Assembly (NCBI GenBank): GCA_024280395.1
Contig: JAJRQG010000158.1
Coordinates: 1 to 55,826 of the forward strand
From: Gammaproteobacteria bacterium
GTDB taxonomy: Bacteria; Pseudomonadota; Gammaproteobacteria; Xanthomonadales; Marinicellaceae
Direction: 5' to 3'
DNA length: 55,826 nt
Made by a program: the position numbers and the translations under genes. This document shows positions 37,729 to 45,700 of this stretch, piece after piece (positions within the stretch are counted from its first letter, which is position 1; every line of letters starts with the position of its first letter). The notes below the pieces were generated by a model. That model was given only the letters and a program-made list of their open reading frames with translations. It was not told the DNA's origin and made no database searches.

Positions 37729-40209
37729 TTAAAAGTCTTCAAACCCATCATTAAAAATCCTGCTTACTAATATATTTGTGTAGATATATGCCGAGCCAGA
37801 ATCATTGCCATTTAGATCATCCTGCGCAGAACCAACGATTGAACGCCCATTAGATAGGTCAATTGATACACCATATTCATTTATGTCACTATTAAAGAGT
37901 CTATAAGAAGGCCTAACATAATTATAAAGCGACCACACGCCTTCAATAGTACTAAATATATACGCAGCCCCTTTCTGACCTACAATGGCGATATTTTCTT
38001 CAATTTTGACTGACCTTCCAAAATCTATATCAAGTATACCATCGTATGATAATAATTTTTTTGAGAAATTCCAGTTATTACTATCAAATTCAAAAATGTG
38101 AGCGGAGCCCTGACCATCATTTGGTGAACCTATGATTAATTTGTTATTTGATAAACTCACTGCAGCACCAAATTTGTCAAAGGCCTCACCATCTGGTTGT
38201 TTGATTTTGTGAGTTTCAAGCCAGTCATTTCCTGTCAATTCAAACACATAGGCTGAACCCGAAGCACTGCCATTATCATCGTCACCCATAGCACCAATTA
38301 GAATATTATTTCCATCAAGGCTCACTGATCTACCAAAATTATCAAAAAAAGTACCGTCACTAGACTGAAGCTTTTGAGTTTCTTCCCAGACGTCCGAAAC
38401 GAGATCAAAAACATAAGCAGATTCAGAGCCCCATGCTCCGACGAGTGCTCTATTGTTTGACAGACTGACTGAAACACCAAATTTATTAAAATCCGTATCA
38501 TCAAGAGGAATCAGTTTTGTAGTTTGACTCCAAATCCCTTTCACAGAATCAAAGATATAGGCAGCGCTATTCGTAGAGTTAAAGCCATTATCTATGAAGG
38601 AGCCGATGAGTGCGCGATCACCATCCAGGCTTACAGACCAGCCAAATCCATCACCAACCATGGGATCATCGGCAACAAGTTTTTCTACTATCACCCACTC
38701 ACCAGAAATCAACTCAAACAAATAGGCAGCACCAGCATTTTCACCTTCATCATCATCTAAATAGGCTCCAATCAATGCACGGTTTCCCGAAAGGCTCACA
38801 GAAACACCAAAATTATCTCCTGTTGCTTCATCATTTTCTAAAATAAAAGCCGTTTGAAGGAGTTGGTCTCCATCAAAAACATAAGCAGAACCGTTAGCTG
38901 TAGCATCAGAAAGAAGTCCATCAAGCTTGCCCAGTCCCCATGCTCCCACTAGCGCACGATCACCATCTAATGCAACTGCATGGCCAAATAGATTCCCTTT
39001 ATAACCATTTAACGAAAGGCGTTTAATTTTCTGTGTCCAAGAAGAACCATTTAACTCAAACAAATAAACGGATCCTGAGTTTTCGCCTTTGTCATTATCA
39101 TACTTCGATCCAATCAATACAAAATTCCCAGATAAACTCACTGAGCTCCCAAAATTTTCATAAACAGATGGGTTGTCATCATTGGCAACAAGCAGTTGAG
39201 TCTGAGACCAACTGTTAATATCTTTATCAAAAATATAAACCTGCTGATCAGCGCTAATTGCTGCACGGTTACTTTGATAATCAACTTTTTTACCAAAAGA
39301 ACTTACATTTGCAGTGTCATCTGCAGTTAATTTATCACTTGGTGACCAATTGCCATTTATTAATTCAAAAGCATAGACCGCACCCAATGCAGGATTGCCA
39401 TTAAAATAGTCTGTGTAGGGTGCGCCGACTAAAGCAACCGGATTACTAAATCCCCCTCCTAAACTCACACTGTAACCAAATAAACTTTGGTCGTGTTGAT
39501 TGGTTGCATTTAATTTAGTTGCCAATTCCCATGTCGATCCTGACAGTTCGAACACGTAGGCAGAACCTGGAGTGTTAAGTGATGCTCTGCTCCCTCTGGC
39601 CCCAACTAATATTCTAAAATTACTTATGTCAACAGAATAACCGAAACGCTCATTAGCAAAACCAAGATTTGTTTCAAGTTTTTGTTGTTGCGACCAGACC
39701 CCTCCGTTATTTCTAAATACGTACGCAGCACCAGAATTTTGATTTTTTGAATAGGCACCAACCACAGCAAAACTACCTTGCAAACTGACAGAAAAGCCAA
39801 AATTATCTTCAGTTTCTGCATCGTTTGGAATCAATGTTGCAGACTTTAACCATTGAGACCCATCATAATCAAGAATATATGCAACACCATGGCCTAATGA
39901 CCCTTTTGCTCCTATAATCGCACGATCACCATCTAACGCAACATCAGTTCCAAACCGACTATCCGCACCACCAAAAGACTCAGGCAACGGTAAAAGAATA
40001 GTGTCACTAAACGCCGCTTTAAGCCCAGACCATTTTTTTTGGCTGGTTCCGCTTGGGCGATGTTTATCAAAAGTAGATAAGGAAACATTCAGTTTATCTG
40101 GTCTAGAAGTTATATGAGGCGAACTCAGCTCCTTGCATTGAGCACTAACAGAGTAGAACAATAACCACATTATGGCTATCAATATTATCTTATATAAACT
40201 TATATTCAT
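37729..40209 (-). CDS. Exported 14-repeat FG-GAP protein ending in a GFE motif
   Basis: The protein has about 826 residues, with a signal peptide (MNISLYKIILIAIMWLLFYS). I count 14 FG-GAP-like repeats of roughly 50 residues, each of the form FGxSVSLxGxRALIGA...GSAYVFEL...W, from FGTDVALDGDRAIIGA to YGVSIDLSNGRSIVGS. Fourteen fits two seven-bladed beta-propellers. Several repeats keep a DDDxGxxxG calcium-loop-like segment. It ends in SRIFNDGFEDF. The open frame starts at a TTG (40218), but GAGGA is better placed for the ATG at 40209. Function is unknown; surface binding is the usual inference for such propellers. Confidence 0.85.
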   Translation of the reverse strand: MNISLYKIILIAIMWLLFYSVSAQCKELSSPHITSRPDKLNVSLSTFDKHRPSGTSQKKWSGLKAAFSDTILLPLPESFGGADSRFGTDVALDGDRAIIGAKGSLGHGVAYILDYDGSQWLKSATLIPNDAETEDNFGFSVSLQGSFAVVGAYSKNQNSGAAYVFRNNGGVWSQQQKLETNLGFANERFGYSVDISNFRILVGARGSRASLNTPGSAYVFELSGSTWELATKLNATNQHDQSLFGYSVSLGGGFSNPVALVGAPYTDYFNGNPALGAVYAFELINGNWSPSDKLTADDTANVSSFGKKVDYQSNRAAISADQQVYIFDKDINSWSQTQLLVANDDNPSVYENFGSSVSLSGNFVLIGSKYDNDKGENSGSVYLFELNGSSWTQKIKRLSLNGYKGNLFGHAVALDGDRALVGAWGLGKLDGLLSDATANGSAYVFDGDQLLQTAFILENDEATGDNFGVSVSLSGNRALIGAYLDDDEGENAGAAYLFELISGEWVIVEKLVADDPMVGDGFGWSVSLDGDRALIGSFIDNGFNSTNSAAYIFDSVKGIWSQTTKLIPLDDTDFNKFGVSVSLSNNRALVGAWGSESAYVFDLVSDVWEETQKLQSSDGTFFDNFGRSVSLDGNNILIGAMGDDDNGSASGSAYVFELTGNDWLETHKIKQPDGEAFDKFGAAVSLSNNKLIIGSPNDGQGSAHIFEFDSNNWNFSKKLLSYDGILDIDFGRSVKIEENIAIVGQKGAAYIFSTIEGVWSLYNYVRPSYRLFNSDINEYGVSIDLSNGRSIVGSAQDDLNGNDSGSAYIYTNILVSRIFNDGFEDF

Positions 40210-40674
40210 TATTCTCAATCCTCATTGTTTCGTATTTTTTTACAGAAATTCAAGTTAGCCTCTTTAATAGACCGTATGATTTTCTGCTTTTTATAATAGG
40301 GATAATAATACTACATTAAATTAATTGAAATATAACGATTAAATAATGATTTGGTAATGATTGTGTATTTTGTTAATTATATAAGCCTTTGAGCTAATAT
40401 AATCTTGTGAATAAGATATTTCATGGGAGTTAGTCCGGTATTTTTTGATTAGACATCATAATGTTGTTTTATAAATCTTAAATTGATTCATGATAGATTA
40501 GACTCCATTATTAAACTTTATTAGATAATATTCTCCCATTTAGTCGCCGTGTTTTTTCCTTCACGTGTTATTTTGATGAAGTTGTAGTTGTTCAGCATGA
40601 AATAAAATGCCATAAATCTGTTTTTCTTAACCCAAATCAATTTCCAATAATAAAATAATGCTTACAATGAGCCA
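40210..40674. other. 465-base divergent gap upstream of the PhyH gene
   Basis: The stretch is very AT-rich with no credible open frame. A loose inverted pair (GGAGTTAGTC near 40427 and GATTAGACTCC near 40495) is visible. Promoters for both flanking genes presumably lie here, but no hexamer pair is convincing. Confidence 0.45.
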
Positions 40675-41433
40675 ATGAATAACTTTATCAAAAATGATCT
40701 ACAATTTTTCCATGACAATGGTTATTTGGTCAAAAAAAGTTTTGTGTCTAAAGAAATATTAGATGGCCTACAGGACAAAGTTTTTGATCATTTGAAAAAC
40801 CGTGTAGAACCTTTTGAATTGGAACAAGAGGTGGATTATCCGGGTTCTCCAAAAACTACCACAGAAGAGGGCGGCCAAACCATCAGGCGGTTATTACTGG
40901 CTTACTCACGAGATGAAGTATTTGCCAATTGGCAAGTAAATAGCCAAGCAACACAGGTTTTAAAACAATTGCTTGCTTGCAATAAATTGTACTTGGTTCA
41001 GTCACACCACAATTGTGTCATGACCAAACAGCCACGCTATTCATCTAAAACCCATTGGCACAAAGACATTCGCTACTGGAATTTTGCCAATCAAGAGTTG
41101 ATTAACACATGGTTGCCTTTGGGCAATGAAACGGTAGAAAATGGCTGCTTGCAAGTGATACCAGGTTCCCATCATTGGGACACGCCAACAGCAAGATTGG
41201 ATCAGCGTTTATTCTTGCGAAAAGACTTGCAAGAAAATCAAGGATGGTTGGATAAATCGGTCGATGTGGAACTACAAAAAGGCGATTTATTGTTTTTTCA
41301 TGCGGCGTTGTTTCACTCGGCTGGGCGCAATCAAACCAACCAGTCTAAAAATGCTTTGGTCTCAACCTATCACGGCGAAGAAAACCAGGAAACAGTGAGT
41401 CCATTTCCTGATTTGAAAGCAGTCTTAGTTTGA
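40675..41433 (+). CDS. Phytanoyl-CoA dioxygenase (PhyH) family protein
   Basis: The 252-residue Fe(II)/2-oxoglutarate oxygenase has the iron ligands His129 and Asp131 in THWHKDIRYW and His214 in FFHAALFHSAGRN, with Arg218 placed to bind 2-oxoglutarate. NGCLQVIPGSHHWDTP is the PhyH signature loop. The substrate cannot be told; this family hydroxylates fatty acyl-CoAs, small metabolites and some natural products. It stands alone between two minus-strand genes, ending four bases from the convergent lipoprotein gene. Confidence 0.9.
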   Translation: MNNFIKNDLQFFHDNGYLVKKSFVSKEILDGLQDKVFDHLKNRVEPFELEQEVDYPGSPKTTTEEGGQTIRRLLLAYSRDEVFANWQVNSQATQVLKQLLACNKLYLVQSHHNCVMTKQPRYSSKTHWHKDIRYWNFANQELINTWLPLGNETVENGCLQVIPGSHHWDTPTARLDQRLFLRKDLQENQGWLDKSVDVELQKGDLLFFHAALFHSAGRNQTNQSKNALVSTYHGEENQETVSPFPDLKAVLV

Positions 41434-41437
41434 GTTT

Positions 41438-42697
41438 TTAAAAAATTTCGACTTTTTTTGCTGTTTCTTCACAAAGCTCATCCAATGGCCATGATTTGAG
41501 GTTTTCTACGTCACTGTTGCTATTGGGGTTGGCTAATTCGATTGTTCCAATTTTGTAGCGTTGATTTATCATTTGCCCTTTGACACGTTCACCACCTGAT
41601 TTTGAGATGGAAATTCGACTGTTTGTTAGTTTCAAAGCATCATAAAATTGTAAATAACCAGTTGAATATTCTTTTATAAAAATTTGAGGGCAATGAGATT
41701 CTTTAAAAGTTACTTCGCTGTCAAAAAGTACAAAATTAACTGTGTTCATTGTTCTGATGCCATTGCCATTGAGCTGTGATTGTGAACCTTTGATGAAATG
41801 ATCTTCTCTTAACATATTCATTAACAATGATTTTATTGTCGCTTTGTCAGCGGTTAATAAAAACTTATAAATCCAACGTAAAGCTTCCTTTTCATCCTTA
41901 AAATCAGGAATATCAATATCAACTAGTTTGGCTAATTCAGCTTGTGCTTGTTTTTCTTTTTGTATAGATGCCAGTGTTGGAAGTTCATTAAAATCCGAAT
42001 AACTGTATTGTTTGGTCTCAAGGGTTTTGCATTTGTTTAATTCACCAACAATTCGATTGAAAGGTCCTTTTATTTCATCTCGATAAAAACGCAGCCCTCT
42101 TAAGCATTGACTGGTTTCAACTTGGTTACTTCCAACTTTAGCCGAATAGGTTATATTAAATTTGACTTTGAATGAGTTAGGATTGTACCAAAATTCATCT
42201 CTTTCAGCGACTGGAGCTAAGGTGATTTTTGGCTCTTGAAGAACAAGGTCGCGGTAGTTTGTTAAGGCCACTTTTATGTTTTTTTGTATTAAATCAAGCA
42301 ATACACTCTCTTTGGGAATATCTAGTCCTAATACTTGAGTGGTTAATGGTTTGACTACATCAAAGTCATAGTTTTGCCCATTAATCTGAAATTGTACAAA
42401 TCCCCCCACCCGCAAAATCGCATCAGGATGTTCTTCAATCTTGGCATTGATTTTGTAGGCAAATCCTTTTTGCCATCTTTTTCGCAATTGGTAAGTTGAG
42501 TTTTTTCCTGCATTATTGGATAACTCAATATCAAATCGACCTTTTTTTTGTAAAAAAGACAGGACTTGTTCATTTGTTGGTTTTGATGTGAATGACAATT
42601 GTGCTGGCTCCAAATCTTCTTTTACTAGACTGGGGTTTTCGTTATCTGAACCACATGCAAATAGTGTTAAGGTTAATATAAATAGTATGATCTTCAT
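41438..42697 (-). CDS. Putative lipoprotein downstream of the giant surface protein
   Basis: The 419-residue protein has a lipoprotein signal (MKIILFILTLTLFACGSDNE) with the lipobox cysteine at 15. The mature part is mainly soluble, with two conserved-looking segments (EEHPDAILRVGGFVQFQING and ISKSGGERVKGQMINQRYKI). I do not recognise a family. Only three bases separate it from the stop of the 1,983-residue surface protein, so they form one transcript, and it may help anchor or export that protein. Confidence 0.75.
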   Translation of the reverse strand: MKIILFILTLTLFACGSDNENPSLVKEDLEPAQLSFTSKPTNEQVLSFLQKKGRFDIELSNNAGKNSTYQLRKRWQKGFAYKINAKIEEHPDAILRVGGFVQFQINGQNYDFDVVKPLTTQVLGLDIPKESVLLDLIQKNIKVALTNYRDLVLQEPKITLAPVAERDEFWYNPNSFKVKFNITYSAKVGSNQVETSQCLRGLRFYRDEIKGPFNRIVGELNKCKTLETKQYSYSDFNELPTLASIQKEKQAQAELAKLVDIDIPDFKDEKEALRWIYKFLLTADKATIKSLLMNMLREDHFIKGSQSQLNGNGIRTMNTVNFVLFDSEVTFKESHCPQIFIKEYSTGYLQFYDALKLTNSRISISKSGGERVKGQMINQRYKIGTIELANPNSNSDVENLKSWPLDELCEETAKKVEIF

Positions 42698-42700
42698 GGT

Positions 42701-45700
42701 TTATTTCTCCCAATATAAGGTTGTTAAGACAAGGTTGTTGATGTCTTGCCATTGTTTAAATTGCCATTGTTCTTTAAATTTATGACTAATTCTTATTTGT
42801 AAAACATCCAAATCATTGCGAATATGGATGTGCATATTTTCTGAATCATTTATATCTAAACCTGAAACAATAAGTTTTGGTAATTCACTTAAATCATCGA
42901 TAATTATTTTTGAAAAATCATAAGTAACTTGTTTTTGAGAAGTTTTTATAACGATTAAGTCTTCAAAACCATTGGTAAAAATGATTTCAGGAAGAGCACA
43001 AGCTGGATCAAGCCCGTTGTCAGTAAAGAACCATCCATGCGTATCAATCATGTTTTGACGGGCAAGCACAGCATCCGTTGAACAGTATTGAGAAATATCG
43101 GCATTGAATAGTATATTGGGCTGAAGGTTCTGGGCATTCCAAGCAATTAATATCGCATCATAGTTTGTCGTTGATAAAGGCACATTTCTAAATGCTAACC
43201 CCATATTAGTAACATTTTCGATATTCCAACTGCTTAGATTTTCGTTAAAGGAAGTAGCATCGGTAAATAACTGAGACATATCTGTAATGGTTGAGGTGTC
43301 CCAGTTCCAGTTTGCATTGCCGTTGCCAATTGATGTGGCGTCTGAGAACATTAAAGATATATCTGATAGCAATGATAAATCAGGAGTGTCAATTGCGTTG
43401 TTCACAACATTTATTGCACCATCAAATGCTTGGGTCAATGAACGCCATTGATTGGTTCCCCATTGGTCAATACTAATCAATTTTTCTTTGTCACCGTTTA
43501 ATTGCATATTAATAGCCGGAAAGTCACCAAATATTTTGATGGTATAGGTGCCAGCTACACCATAATCATGTGTTGCTGAACCAATATAGTTGATGTCTTC
43601 TTCAAAATCATCAAAGTCACCATCGCCGTTCCAGTCTACTCTGTAGTTGAAATTGGCCAGGCTATTGGCATAAATTTTTATTGAAGAATCATTGGTTAAT
43701 CCTGGATTATCAGTTTTCCAAGTGGTGACAAATAATTCATTTGAGTTAAATTCAATCACATCTTGCACCGAAACCTTGAGGAGTTGGGTGTCGGATTGAA
43801 CTGGAATGCTATTATCTGATACCGTTATTTCAACAAAATAGTCATTGGTTCCCGATACACTTATTGGGTTTTCAAAATTTGGTGGGTTATTAAATGTGAC
43901 AATACCTGTTGATGATATTGAAAACAGGTTCATGTCATTGCCACCTGAAATAGTGAAACTTAATGTTGTTGCATTGGGATTTAAAACAGTAAGCGCAATT
44001 ACTGATGTTTGATTTTCTAAAACATTGGCAAAAGGCAATGAGGTAATTTGGATAGCCTGAATGGCGCATAAATTGGCATCTAAACCGCCATCAGCTATAG
44101 ACCAGCTCAGGTCGTTGGTTAAATGATCATGTGCATTTTGTGCAGCAACAGAACAGTATTTTGCATTACCAGCATGAAATGTTTGGTTGGTGATTGTTGC
44201 TTGTGCTGACCATGAAATCAACAAAGCATCGTAATTCTGATAGGATAGACTGTCTCCACCACCGAATATAAACATAAAACTAAAATCCGTTACTTGAGAA
44301 ATATCCCAACCACTTAAATCTTGATCGAATGAAGTTGCGCTTCTAAAGATGTTGGTTAAGTTGGTTATGGTTGATGTATCCCAATTCCAATTACCTGATT
44401 CTGTACTTGCACCAATGGATGTTGCTCCAGAAAAAGCAGAATTTAGTGAAGTAAGTTGAGATAAATCAGGTGTATCTGGTGCATTATTAACCAGATTTAT
44501 AGCCCCAGCAAACGCATTGACAAAACTAGACCATTGATTGGTTCCCCATTGGTCGATTGAGAGTATTTTTTCTCTGTCTCCAGCATTTAGAAAATAGATG
44601 TTTGGAAATAAACCGCCAATTTTGATGGTGTAAGTGCCAGCTACGGTAAAATCATGGGTGGCATCTCCTGTGTAAACAATATTTTCATCCGCATCTTCAA
44701 AATCACCGTCTCCATTCCAATCCACATTGTATGCATAAGTTGCATTGTTTGTTGGTATGGTGATTGAGGTGTTGTTAGATGTGCCAGGATTATCGGTTTT
44801 CCAGGTAGTAATAAAGACATCACCTGGACCATAATCAGCAACATCACTGACATTTATAGTAAGAGTCTGTGCGCTACTTTCTATGGGTGATCCATCATCG
44901 GTTGCTGTAACTTCAATCACATAGGTATTGCTTAAAAAAGAACTGTTTGGTATTTCATAATCTGGAGCGAGCTTGAAAGTGAGTACTCCGGTTGTGCTGT
45001 TTAAATCAAATAAATTGGCATCATTCCCACCTGAGATGGTAAATGTTACAGTATCTGATTCTGGATCTGTAGCTGTAACTGTGGTAACACTTAATTGATT
45101 TTCAGCTACTGTTATATTTATTGGTGAGTCTATTGTGGGTGGTAAGTTTTCAATCACATCTGTAACAGTTATTAGTATGGATTGTGTATCATCCAAATTG
45201 GGTGTGCCATTATCTGTAGCAGTAATGGCAACCCTATAAGTATTGGTGTTTCCATTGCTATTGGGGTGTTCAAAGTCAGGTGCGCTAATAAAGGCCAAAT
45301 CTCCAGTATTGGCATCGATTACAAATAAAGCGGCATCCACACCACCAGATATTGAATAGTTGATAGTATCAGATTCTGGATCTATTGTTGTCACCGTTAT
45401 TACATGGGTCTGATTTTCTGGCGTGTTTACTGAGTTGCTTGATGTAATAGTAGGATATTCATTTACATTCGTCACTGTTATAGATAATGTTTGGGTATCA
45501 CTTAGATTCGGTGTGCCATTGTCAGTAACGGTAACATCTACAATGTAGGTGTTAGTGCCCAGAGTGCTGCTAGGATTTTCAAAATCAGGTGGACTATTAA
45601 ATCTTATTGAAGCAGAACTAAAGATTGAAAACAAGGCAGCATCCGCACCTGATATTGAATAGCTAAATACAGTGGATTCTGGGTCTGTTATTGTGACAGT

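Noticed and set aside
42959-42970. GFE motif as an LPXTG or PEP-CTERM sorting signal
   Set aside because: There is no LPxTG or PEP motif, no following hydrophobic helix and no basic tail in any of the three proteins.
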